Origin: a bacterium | Lineage (GTDB): Bacteria > CG2-30-53-67 > CG2-30-70-394 | Assembly: GCA_024278555.1 (NCBI GenBank) | Contig: JAJRSX010000179.1 | Span: 1-6,199, forward strand | DNA length: 6,199 nt | Reading direction: 5' to 3' | Shown: piece after piece, positions 1 through 5,159 of the stretch | Numbering within the stretch: position 1 is the stretch's first letter | Layout of the letters: the number at the start of each line of letters is the position of its first letter | The notes under the pieces: model-generated | Seen by the model: only the letters and a program-made list of their open reading frames with translations | What the model was told of the DNA's origin: nothing | Database searches by the model: none | Made by a program: the position numbers and the translations under genes

Positions 1-1136
1 AGGGGGTGGACGTCCCTTCCCCCATCCCCCACCCCCCACCCCCCACCCCCGGCCGCGCCGAGCGCGGCCCTCACCCGCCGCCACACGGCGTCGCCGCCGG
101 CGACGAACTCCAGCCCCAGACGCGCCACCCAGACCGGCAGGGGGGACCAGGCCGGGTCGATCTTCACCGCATCCTTCTCGGTACAGATGAGCCCGGTCGC
201 CCCGGCCGCGGACGCCGCCGCCGCCACCGCTTGCAGGTCGCCGGCGACGAAGGGGTGGTGGTCGCCGAAGGCGACGCGGTGCACCACCTCCACCCCCAGC
301 CCCGCCACCGCGGCGTAAAAGCCATCCGGCCGGGCAATGCCGCAGAAGCAGGCGAGGCGCGACCCCGCCACCCCCCCCGCCCCACCCGCCCCGCCGAGGC
401 GGACCACCTCGCCCACCGCGTGGCGGGTGGCCGCGACGGTCAGGCGCGGGAAGCGGCCGCGCAGGCGCGCCGCCGTCGCCACCCCACCGTCATCACCGGT
501 CCGGGTAAGCACGGCGAGGTCGGCGCGGCCGAGGGCCGACGGAAACTCCCGCAGAAGCCCGCCGGGGATCACCGCGCCGTTGGCAAAGGGGTGTTCCGCA
601 TCGAGGAGGCAGATGTCGAGGTCGCGGGCCACCCCCAGGTGCTGGAAGGCGTCGTCGAGGAGGACGCAGTCGCAGCCGAGCTCCCGGACCGCCGCCTCGA
701 TCCCGCGCCACCGCGCCGGCGCGGTGACCACCACCACCTCGGGCAGGCGGGCCGCCACCATCGCCGCCTCGTCCGCCGCTGCCGGCGGGGTGAGGCGCAG
801 ACCGCGGCCGTCGGCGACCACGGTGACCGGCCTCCCCTCCACCTGGCGGTAGCCGCGGCTTACCACCCCGACCCGGTGGCCCTCGGCCACCAGCCGCTCC
901 GCCAGCCAAACCACCATCGGCGTCTTGCCGGTGCCGCCGGCGGCGAGGTTGCCGACGCTGATCACCGGACACGGCGCCCGGTACGGCCGCGGCCAGCCGT
1001 GGCGGTAGGCGGCGGCGCGCAGCCACTGGGCTCCGCCGTACAGGAGGCCGAGAGTGCGCAGCGCCGCCAGGGGCAGCCGCGCCCACCGGGGCGGTGGCCG
1101 CCGGCCGGCGAGAAGCTCCACCAGGGCGCCGGTCAC
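1..1136 (-). CDS. lpxK: Tetraacyldisaccharide 4'-kinase, 3'-truncated by window edge
   Basis: LpxK phosphorylates the 4' position of the tetraacyl disaccharide-1-phosphate to make lipid IVA, at the cytoplasmic face of the inner membrane. I translated this frame by hand; it is open for 378 codons from GTG at 1136 to the left edge with no stop. Visible signatures are an N-terminal hydrophobic/basic membrane-associating segment (about residues 20-45), the P-loop SVGNLAAGGTGKTP (60-73, Lys71), ADE with Asp122 (likely counterpart of the catalytic Asp of the Aquifex enzyme), DDAFQH (161-166; the family usually has DDGFQH), VIPGGLLRE (189-197), GDHHPF (291-296, His of the catalytic dyad) and CTEKDAVK (318-325). 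The GTG start overlaps the waaA stop (GTGA), and a GGGGGAGGGGGG run directly precedes it. Family homology ends near residue 360; the rest is a Gly-rich tail encoded by G-runs. A Gly/Ala-rich insertion lies at 248-258. Confidence 0.93.
   Translation of the reverse strand, partial: MTGALVELLAGRRPPPRWARLPLAALRTLGLLYGGAQWLRAAAYRHGWPRPYRAPCPVISVGNLAAGGTGKTPMVVWLAERLVAEGHRVGVVSRGYRQVEGRPVTVVADGRGLRLTPPAAADEAAMVAARLPEVVVVTAPARWRGIEAAVRELGCDCVLLDDAFQHLGVARDLDICLLDAEHPFANGAVIPGGLLREFPSALGRADLAVLTRTGDDGGVATAARLRGRFPRLTVAATRHAVGEVVRLGGAGGAGGVAGSRLACFCGIARPDGFYAAVAGLGVEVVHRVAFGDHHPFVAGDLQAVAAAASAAGATGLICTEKDAVKIDPAWSPLPVWVARLGLEFVAGGDAVWRRVRAALGAAGGGGWGVGDGGRDVHP
19..50 (-). other. G-quadruplex-prone G-run tract in the lpxK 3' end
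   Basis: The minus (coding) strand has five runs of five or six G separated by single T or AT spacers. On the plus strand this reads as C-runs at 19-23, 26-30, 32-37, 39-44 and 46-50. The middle part is a 7-bp unit (CCCCCCA) repeated two to three times. Runs this long with one-base loops fit a strong G-quadruplex pattern. The tract encodes the Gly/Trp/Val tail of LpxK, beyond the conserved domain. It lies 19 bases from the window edge, where homopolymer miscounts could hide the true stop codon. Confidence 0.6.
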
Positions 1137-2422
1137 CCCCCCTCCCCCGCTGCCGCACGGATCGCCGCCACCGTCCGCGCCACCGCCCCGGCCTTCGCCT
1201 CCACCACCTGCCGCCCTGCCCCGCCGACCGCCGCCCGCCGCGCCGGGTCGCGGAGGAGCTCACCGGTCGCCTCCTCCAGGGCGTGGGCATCCGCCACCCG
1301 GACCCCGCCCCCGGCGGCAACGAGCTCATCGGTGATATCAGGGAAGTTGAAGGTGTGGGGGCCGAAGCAGACCGGCACCCCCCACGCCGCCGGCTCCAGG
1401 AGGTTGTGGCCGCCGGTGGGGACCAGGGAGCCGCCCACGAAGGCGACGGTGGCCCGGCCAAAGAGGCGCACCACCCACCCCACCTCATCCACCAGGAGTA
1501 CCGGCTCGTGCCAGCGACCGCCCCCGGCGGAGATGCGCAGGAAGTCAACGCCGCGGGAAAGGAGCAGTCGATCGACCGCGTCACACCGCTCCGGGTGGCG
1601 CGGCGCAAGGATGAGGCGCAGCTCCGGCGACTGCGCGCGCAGGCGCTCGAAGGTGTCGAGGCAGACCGCCTCCTCCCCCTCGTGGGTCGAGGCGCAGACC
1701 CACACCGGCGCCCCGGTGGGCTCGCCGATGCGCTTCGCAAGTTGTGCCATCGCCGCCGCGTCCGGGAGGACACGTGCCTCGTCGTACTTCACGTTGCCGG
1801 TGACCACCACCCGCGACGGATCAGCACCGATCGCCCGCACCCGCTCGCCGTCGCCCGCCGACTGCATGGCAAAGGCGGTGACCGGCGCCAGCACCCGTTG
1901 CATCGCCCAGCGAAGCCGGCGGTAGCCGCGAAACGACGACGGTGACAGGCGGCCGTTGGCAATAACAATGGGCACCCCGCGACGGCCGAGCTCGCGGAAG
2001 CAGTTGGGCCAGATCTCCGTCTCCATGACCACGAAGAGGCGCGGATGGAGCTGCTCCACCACCCGCCGCACCATCCACGGCAGATCCAGGGGAAAGTAGA
2101 TCACGTGGTCGGCGCAACCGACCCGCTCCCGCGCCACCCGCTGGCCGGTCGCGGTCACCGTGGAGAAGACCACCCGCAGCTCCGGGTAGGCGACGTGCAG
2201 CGCCTCCACCAACCCGAGGGCCGCCATGGTCTCCCCCACCGACACCGCGTGGAGCCACAGGCACGGGTGGTCCGCGAGGTCGGCCACCACCTCCTCCGGC
2301 AGATAGCCGAGGCGCTGCTTGAGCCCCTCCTTGTACTTGGGCGTGGTGAAGTAGCGCCACACCCAGTACGGCAGGGTGATCCCGACCACCAGGAGGGCGA
2401 GGGTGTTGTAGAGGAGGTACAT
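1133..2422 (-). CDS. waaA: 3-deoxy-D-manno-octulosonic acid (Kdo) transferase
   Basis: WaaA (KdtA) transfers Kdo from CMP-Kdo to lipid IVA, the first core-sugar step of LPS; it is anchored to the inner membrane and acts in the cytoplasm. The 429-residue product has the usual length and order. An uncleaved hydrophobic anchor spans about 2-22, and HAVSVGET follows (58-65, Glu64 being the expected catalytic base). Next come STVTATGQ (87-94), METEIWPN (133-140), NGRLS, TGNVKYD, ASTHEGEE, APRHPER and the C-terminal nucleotide-sugar loop GGSLVPTGGHNLLEPA. The ATG at 2422 is supported by MYLLYN followed by the anchor and by an in-frame TGA a few codons upstream. No Shine-Dalgarno is visible: a tandem 7-bp repeat occupies that place. 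The gene overlaps lpxK by four bases. The number of Kdo residues added (mono- or bifunctional) cannot be judged from sequence. Confidence 0.96.
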   Translation of the reverse strand: MYLLYNTLALLVVGITLPYWVWRYFTTPKYKEGLKQRLGYLPEEVVADLADHPCLWLHAVSVGETMAALGLVEALHVAYPELRVVFSTVTATGQRVARERVGCADHVIYFPLDLPWMVRRVVEQLHPRLFVVMETEIWPNCFRELGRRGVPIVIANGRLSPSSFRGYRRLRWAMQRVLAPVTAFAMQSAGDGERVRAIGADPSRVVVTGNVKYDEARVLPDAAAMAQLAKRIGEPTGAPVWVCASTHEGEEAVCLDTFERLRAQSPELRLILAPRHPERCDAVDRLLLSRGVDFLRISAGGGRWHEPVLLVDEVGWVVRLFGRATVAFVGGSLVPTGGHNLLEPAAWGVPVCFGPHTFNFPDITDELVAAGGGVRVADAHALEEATGELLRDPARRAAVGGAGRQVVEAKAGAVARTVAAIRAAAGEGG

Positions 2423-2425
2423 AGA

Positions 2426-2460
<35 letters not shown>

Positions 2461-2544
2461 ACAGCATCGCCTTTCAGCAAGCGAAGCCCGGACGACCGTG
2501 CCACCGCAACCCCCCCCCTCTCCACCGAACACCCGGCCCCTCTC
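2461..2544. other. Spacer between the two heptamer arrays, no gene
   Basis: A short non-coding, C-rich stretch with a run of nine C at 2510-2518. It contains CTTTCAGC (2471-2478), which is complementary to the CGCTGAAAG-type units of the second array, so the two could pair in RNA. I see no open frame, promoter or RNA gene here. Confidence 0.5.
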
Positions 2545-2614
2545 CGCTAAAAGCTGTTCGCTGAAAGCCGGCCGCTGAAAGCCGTGAGCTGAAAGCTGTT
2601 CGCTGAGAGCTGGA
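2545..2614. repeat. Degenerate heptamer array, ten units in exact 7-bp phase
   Basis: Ten consecutive 7-bp units run without slippage from 2545 to 2614. Examples are CGCTAAA (2545), AGCTGTT (2552 and 2594), CGCTGAA (2559 and 2573), AGCTGAA (2587) and CGCTGAG (2601). The consensus is (A/C)GC(T/C)GNN: the first four positions are nearly constant and the last two or three vary. On the minus strand it reads NNCAGC(G/T). The array starts 12 bases beyond the acyltransferase stop, between that gene and waaA, both on the minus strand. Similar heptamer tracts are, as I recall, common between genes in Desulfuromonadales; I could not check this. Confidence 0.85.
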
Positions 2615-2626
2615 TTCGTAGGAGCC

Positions 2627-3307
2627 TCACGGCACCGCCTCTAGCTCCGGGTCGATTGGCTGGCCGCAGGCGCGGTCTGCCTCCACCGTCATCCGGCGCA
2701 GGGTCGCCTGGACCCGCAGCCGCTCGGTCTCGAAGGCATCGGCCGCCGGGTCGATCACCATCGGCGCCCCAAAGACCATCCGCACCCGGGCAAAGGGGAG
2801 GGGCACCATGAAGCGGTCCCAGGAGGCAAAGCGGTGCACCCGGGTCGCCGACAGGGTCACCGGGATCACCGGCCGCCCGGTCTTCCGGGCCAGGGCGATG
2901 ATCCCCGGCTGCACCTGGTAGAGCGGCCCCTTGGGGCCGTCCGGGGTGATCCCCAGGTGGCGGTGGGAGCGCCGCGCCAGGGCGACCATCTCCACCAGGG
3001 CGCGGGCGCCGCCGCGGGTGGAGGAGCCGCGCACCGCCTCGATCCCGTACCACGCCGACACCGCAGCGATGTAGGCGCCGTCCTTCGATTGGGAGATGAG
3101 CATCGTCACCGGCACCCGGCACACCTGGTAGCCGATGTAGAGGAGTCGGTTATGCCAGAAGCAGAGGAGGGCGCGATCGGCACCGGTGAGGTGGTCCCAC
3201 CCCTCCACCTCCCAACGCAGGGTGAGGCCGTTGAGCTTGATCACCGCCGACGCCGCCGCGGCGGCGGTGGCAATGACCCACGGCTGTTCATCCAAAGGTT
3301 TCGCCAT
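2627..3307 (-). CDS. DUF374-type lysophospholipid acyltransferase family protein
   Basis: The 226-residue product matches the DUF374 branch of the lysophospholipid acyltransferase superfamily, often encoded beside waaA/lpxK in Geobacter-type genomes and presumed to transfer an acyl chain to lipid A or a phospholipid precursor. It has a short hydrophobic Ala-rich N-terminal segment (11-24), CFWHNRLL (49-56, His52 as candidate catalytic His; the classical HX4D Asp is absent), ISQSKDGAYIA (71-81), VRGSSTRGGARAL (92-104) and ITPDGPKGPLY (120-130). I chose ATG at 3307 because GGAGA (3315-3319) sits seven bases upstream. The frame also extends to a TTG at 3331 (MPPLGDRS), which lacks comparable support. 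It is the first gene of the minus-strand lipid A block. Acyl donor and acceptor cannot be told from sequence; an acyltransferase role in LPS is inferred from context. Confidence 0.9.
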   Translation of the reverse strand: MAKPLDEQPWVIATAAAAASAVIKLNGLTLRWEVEGWDHLTGADRALLCFWHNRLLYIGYQVCRVPVTMLISQSKDGAYIAAVSAWYGIEAVRGSSTRGGARALVEMVALARRSHRHLGITPDGPKGPLYQVQPGIIALARKTGRPVIPVTLSATRVHRFASWDRFMVPLPFARVRMVFGAPMVIDPAADAFETERLRVQATLRRMTVEADRACGQPIDPELEAVP

Positions 3308-3314
3308 CGACCGA

Positions 3315-3319
3315 TCTCC
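3315..3319 (-). promoter_or_regulatory. Ribosome-binding site fixing the acyltransferase start
   Basis: The minus strand reads GGAGA, seven bases before the ATG at 3307. This decides between that ATG and the upstream in-frame TTG at 3331. Confidence 0.7.
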
Positions 3320-3367
3320 GAGAGGCGGCAAAACCTTACCCGCCGTACCCGCGCCTGCCTACTCGCC

Positions 3368-3384
3368 AGGTCAAATCTTGACCT
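3368..3384. promoter_or_regulatory. 17-bp perfect inverted repeat, candidate operator
   Basis: AGGTCAA (3368-3374), spacer ATC, TTGACCT (3378-3384): seven-base arms with no mismatch. It lies in the divergent region between the acyltransferase (minus) and the two-CW gene (plus). The right arm contains TTGACC, a good -35 box for the plus strand, so a bound protein would cover the promoter. The left arm gives the same -35 on the minus strand, although no clear -10 follows there. I cannot assign it to a regulator family. Confidence 0.55.
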
Positions 3385-3407
3385 CGACGCCGAGTTCGCC
3401 GAATAAA
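3378..3407 (+). promoter_or_regulatory. Likely sigma-70 promoter of the two-CW/DUF309 pair
   Basis: TTGACC (3378-3383; five of six to consensus), an 18-bp spacer and AATAAA (3402-3407; four of six). It lies in a locally AT-richer patch about 45 bases ahead of the two-CW start codon. Transcription would begin near 3415. Confidence 0.45.
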
Positions 3408-3452
3408 CATCTAGGCAACCCTCTAACATCGTGCCGGAAATGGAGCTGCGCC

Positions 3453-3782
3453 ATGGCTGCACGACAGAACTGCTGGGAGTACCGCCACTGCGGCCGCGAG
3501 CCGGGAGGCGCCCATGTCGACGAGCTGGGGGTCTGCCCGGCGGCGGTGGAGGAGCGCCTCGACGGCGTCAACGGCGGCCACAACGGTGGCCGCGCCTGCT
3601 GGGCGGTGGAGGACACCCGCTGCTACGCGACCCTCGGTGCCAAGTTCAGCGACTGCCTCAAATGCGACTTCCTCCTCAAGGTCCAGGACGAAGAGGTCTC
3701 CACCTTCCAGCTCATGGGCGGGGTGCGCGAGCGGCTCAGCTGCGACAGCCCACCGGCCGAGAGCGGCCCCCCTTTGCGGTGA
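3453..3782 (+). CDS. Two-CW domain protein (small Cys-rich, probable metal binding)
   Basis: The 109-residue product carries the pattern for which the 'two-CW domain' family is named: NCWEYRHCGREPGG (6-19) and later RACWAVEDTRCY (47-58), followed by CLKCDF (68-73). Cysteines are at 7, 13, 28, 49, 57, 68, 71 and 97. The first seven follow the family spacing, including GVCPAA (26-31) and DGVNGGHNGGR (37-47). Such spacing suggests bound zinc or an iron-sulfur centre, but the function is unknown and no catalytic motif is visible. There is no signal peptide or membrane segment, so it is presumably cytoplasmic. The ATG at 3453 has GGAG at 3442-3445, seven bases upstream. After the family domain a polar tail (about 88-109) is likely disordered. 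It lies 28 bases before the DUF309 gene, probably cotranscribed from the promoter at 3378-3407. Confidence 0.88.
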   Translation: MAARQNCWEYRHCGREPGGAHVDELGVCPAAVEERLDGVNGGHNGGRACWAVEDTRCYATLGAKFSDCLKCDFLLKVQDEEVSTFQLMGGVRERLSCDSPPAESGPPLR

Positions 3783-3787
3783 CCGGC

Positions 3788-3810
3788 GCGGCGGGGAGAT
3801 CCTCTCCGCC
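3788..3810 (+). promoter_or_regulatory. Hairpin enclosing the DUF309 ribosome-binding site
   Basis: GGAGA (3795-3799) can pair with TCTCC (3803-3807) around a TCC loop. GGC (3790-3792 or nearby) can then pair with GCC (3808-3810) across a two-G bulge. The stem ends directly before the DUF309 ATG and buries its only Shine-Dalgarno-like sequence. This would make DUF309 translation depend on ribosomes finishing the two-CW gene, whose stop is at 3780-3782. In such GC-rich DNA it may be coincidental. Confidence 0.3.
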
Positions 3811-4194
3811 ATGGAGACTCGAGCAGACGAGGTCGCGGCCCTGCGCGAGGGGACCCGCCTCTTCAACGCAGGCGCCTTCTTCGAGGCCCATGAGGTCCTC
3901 GAAAAGGCGTGGCGACAGATGGCACGCGGCTCGCGCCGGCGGCGCCTCTTCCAGGCCCTGATCCACCTCGCCGCCGCCGCGATCCACCACCGCGACCAGA
4001 GGCCGCGGCCCGCCCGACTCCAGTACGGTCGCGCCATCGACAAGCTCGACGACCTGCCGTCGCCCTACCACGGGATGGCGGTAAAACGCCTGCGCGAAGT
4101 GGCCCTGCGCGAGTGGCGCAACCTCGAGGGCGGGGAGCCGACCCCGCCGCCAGTGGCGCGCTGGTCCGTCGATCTCGACGGCGGTACCGGCTAG
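3811..4194 (+). CDS. DUF309 domain-containing protein
   Basis: The 127-residue product matches the DUF309 family, small all-helical proteins of unknown function. The diagnostic first helix is LFNAGAFFEAHEVLEKAWRQ, with the FxxAHExLExxW core; the second is LFQALIHLAAAAIHH, where the family has a conserved QxLI..A.A..H pattern. A helix with YGRAIDKLDDLP and a final conserved-looking RLREVALREWRN follow. The clustered His/Glu residues (AHE, the IHH pair) could bind a metal; this is inference. No signal peptide or membrane segment is seen. The ATG at 3811 is preceded by a GGGGAGAT sequence about 11 bases away, partly hidden in a hairpin. It is the second gene of a likely operon with the two-CW gene, and its end faces the long non-coding gap. 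A longer frame upstream overlaps the two-CW gene and is not credible. Confidence 0.9.
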   Translation: METRADEVAALREGTRLFNAGAFFEAHEVLEKAWRQMARGSRRRRLFQALIHLAAAAIHHRDQRPRPARLQYGRAIDKLDDLPSPYHGMAVKRLREVALREWRNLEGGEPTPPPVARWSVDLDGGTG

Positions 4195-4220
4195 AACCCC
4201 ACCCATGATCGGCAGCAGGA

Positions 4221-4251
4221 ACCCCTTGGGGTCAGGCTTGCAAACTTGCAA
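4221..4251 (+). mobile_element. REP/RAYT-like element end motif (putative remnant)
   Basis: ACCCC-TT-GGGGT (4221-4232) forms a tiny inverted repeat, followed by CAGG and two TTGCAA hexamers (4238-4243, 4246-4251). From memory, 'CCTTGGGGTCAGG..TTGCAA' strings recur upstream of REP-associated tyrosine transposase (IS200-like, Y1 type) genes in Desulfuromonadales and relatives. No transposase gene or matching opposite end is present here, so this would be a solo or decayed copy. The recollection is not verified. Confidence 0.35.
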
Positions 4252-4365
4252 TACCGCACACAACGCTCTGAAAGCAGGCTCGCAAGAAGACCACCAAGCC
4301 GCGTTGACCAGAGCGGCGGCGTTGAAGGGGACAGCCGCCGCGGAGTCTACGGAGGGGTGCAGAGA

Positions 4366-4398
4366 GGGGGCGCCGGGGAGGGGGGAGGCAGGAGGGGG
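4366..4398 (+). other. Plus-strand G-run cluster (G-quadruplex pattern)
   Basis: Four G-runs occur within 33 bases: 4366-4370, 4375-4378, 4380-4385 and 4394-4398, with loops of four, one and eight bases. This satisfies common G-quadruplex patterns. It lies just ahead of the triloop hairpin cluster. Confidence 0.45.
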
Positions 4399-4411
4399 CC
4401 GTGCCCGCGAT

Positions 4412-4466
4412 CCGGCGCCAAAGGCGCCGGCCGGCCCGATGGGCCGGGGTCGGGGGTGCAACCCCC
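4412..4466 (+). repeat. Three back-to-back triloop hairpins
   Basis: Hairpin 1: CCGGCGCC-AAA-GGCGCCGG (4412-4430, 8-bp stem). Hairpin 2: CCGGCCC-GAT-GGGCCGG (4431-4447, 7-bp stem), directly adjoining. Hairpin 3: GGGGGT-GCA-ACCCCC (4452-4466, 6-bp stem). All stems are perfect and all loops are three bases. The CCCCC of hairpin 3 could instead pair with GGGGG at 4474-4478, giving two exclusive folds. None is followed by a T-run, so simple intrinsic termination is not supported. Confidence 0.6.
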
Positions 4467-4619
4467 TCCTACCGGGGGCCGGGGGGGTGGAGCATCCCGC
4501 GGAGCCTGGTTCCAGGAGTCATGGTCTCCTCCCCCGAGGCGTGGGCGAACGTGCAGACGAACGGGTCATTGGCTAGGGCTGTTTGTTCCCCAAAGTTTCG
4601 CCCACCCCGTGTCAGCGTA

Positions 4620-4680
4620 GATGTCGCCCCAGTTTGAAGAGTGGTGATTGGATGGGGCGTCACCTGGCAGGGGCGACGTC
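4620..4680. repeat. 11-bp inverted repeat with nested hairpin
   Basis: GATGTCGCCCC (4620-4630) is complementary to GGGGCGACGTC (4670-4680) with one G-T wobble. The loop contains a second inverted repeat, GGTGA (4643-4647) with TCACC (4660-4664). This is a stem inside a stem, in the AT-richer part of the gap. Confidence 0.4.
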
Positions 4681-4721
4681 ATCTCCCCCACCCCACAATT
4701 CACCCCACCTCTCCGTGGTGA

Positions 4722-4738
4722 TGCCGGCAGAGCCGGCA
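4722..4738 (-). terminator. Triloop hairpin after the nuclease gene, possible terminator
   Basis: TGCCGGC-AGA-GCCGGCA on the plus strand (7-bp perfect stem), 13 bases past the nuclease stop on the minus strand. It is well placed to end the CBS-HPP-nuclease transcript, but no T-run follows on the minus strand. It may be a factor-dependent terminator or a 3'-end stabilising hairpin. Confidence 0.35.
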
Positions 4739-4751
4739 ATCCGGGCGCCGC

Positions 4752-5159
4752 TCAGTAGTCGTAATAGACGGCGTGGCCGGCGGCGACGATGGCGTCGTTG
4801 AGGTTCACCCAGCCGTCGCCCTCGGCCAGCCAGATCTCCGCCAGGTAGCGGCCGTACTTGCCCTTCCGGTCGCGCCACGTGTGGAGGACCACCTCCTTGC
4901 CGTCGATCCGCCCCCGCAGCCAATCGCGCGCCGCCAGCCCCTCCGGACGCTCGGCCCCCCGCACCTCCGGGGCGTCGATCCGCGCCAGGCGCAGCTTCTC
5001 CCCGTGCGCCCAGACCCCGAGACCGAGGTCGATCTCCACCGTGCAGGTGTCACCGTCATAGACCGAGACCACCCGCGCCCGGTAGCGGTAGAGCCAACCC
5101 TCCTCCTCCCCGGGCGGGGGCGGAGGCGCGCCGGGGCCGGGGCCGACGTGGGGGCTCAC
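4752..5159 (-). CDS. Thermonuclease (staphylococcal nuclease-like) family protein
   Basis: The 135-residue product carries one SNase fold domain (about 24-133), which cleaves DNA or RNA phosphodiester bonds with calcium in characterised members. Visible catalytic elements are VYDGDT (33-38, the calcium-binding Asp pair), LRLARIDAPE (56-65, supplying the Arg, Asp and Glu; the usual Thr after Asp is Ala63) and KYGRYLAEIW (101-110, the second catalytic Arg at 104). The end, LNDAIVAAGHAVYY, is the typical C-terminal helix. The start is GTG at 5159, overlapping the HPP stop as GTGA; an adjacent GTG at 5162 is possible. The first 20 residues are Pro/Gly-rich with no signal peptide, so secretion is not predicted, unlike many nucleases of this family. 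No good ribosome-binding site precedes it, so coupling to HPP translation is likely. Substrate and role beside HPP/CBS are unknown. Confidence 0.88.
   Translation of the reverse strand: MSPHVGPGPGAPPPPPGEEEGWLYRYRARVVSVYDGDTCTVEIDLGLGVWAHGEKLRLARIDAPEVRGAERPEGLAARDWLRGRIDGKEVVLHTWRDRKGKYGRYLAEIWLAEGDGWVNLNDAIVAAGHAVYYDY

Larger units (their letters stand above)
4195..4751. other. 557-bp convergent non-coding region, possible degenerate mobile or structured RNA element
   Basis: This lies between the convergent DUF309 (+) and nuclease (-) genes. Short frames exist on both strands, but none has a ribosome-binding site, neighbour-like codon use or a recognisable family. Base composition is patchy: a TTGCAA-containing start (4221-4251), a purine/G-rich part (4325-4400), a hairpin cluster (4412-4466), an AT-richer part (4560-4660), then C-rich sequence. 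No tRNA, rRNA or transposase remnant could be recognised. Terminators for both flanking genes must lie here, but no hairpin is followed by a T-run on the relevant strand. Confidence 0.55.

Noticed and set aside
493-1773. 426-residue minus-strand open frame
   Set aside because: It spans the waaA/lpxK junction in a wrong frame. The real frames carry all the conserved motifs of both enzymes.
6-1925. 639-residue plus-strand open frame
   Set aside because: It is antisense to lpxK and waaA, rich in Pro/Arg/His as expected for shadow frames in GC-rich DNA, and has no family signature.
4401-4637. 78-residue plus-strand frame over the hairpin cluster
   Set aside because: It is built on the hairpin palindromes and overlaps other equally open frames; there is no start signal or family match.
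4469-4663. 64-residue minus-strand frame in the non-coding gap
   Set aside because: It begins with GTG, has no ribosome-binding site, uses AT-ending codons unlike the neighbours and has no recognisable domain; it could be part of a decayed element at most.
4195-4751. Group II intron or tRNA gene in the gap
   Set aside because: No domain V-like hairpin, no reverse transcriptase remnant and no cloverleaf with a T-loop consensus could be found by eye.
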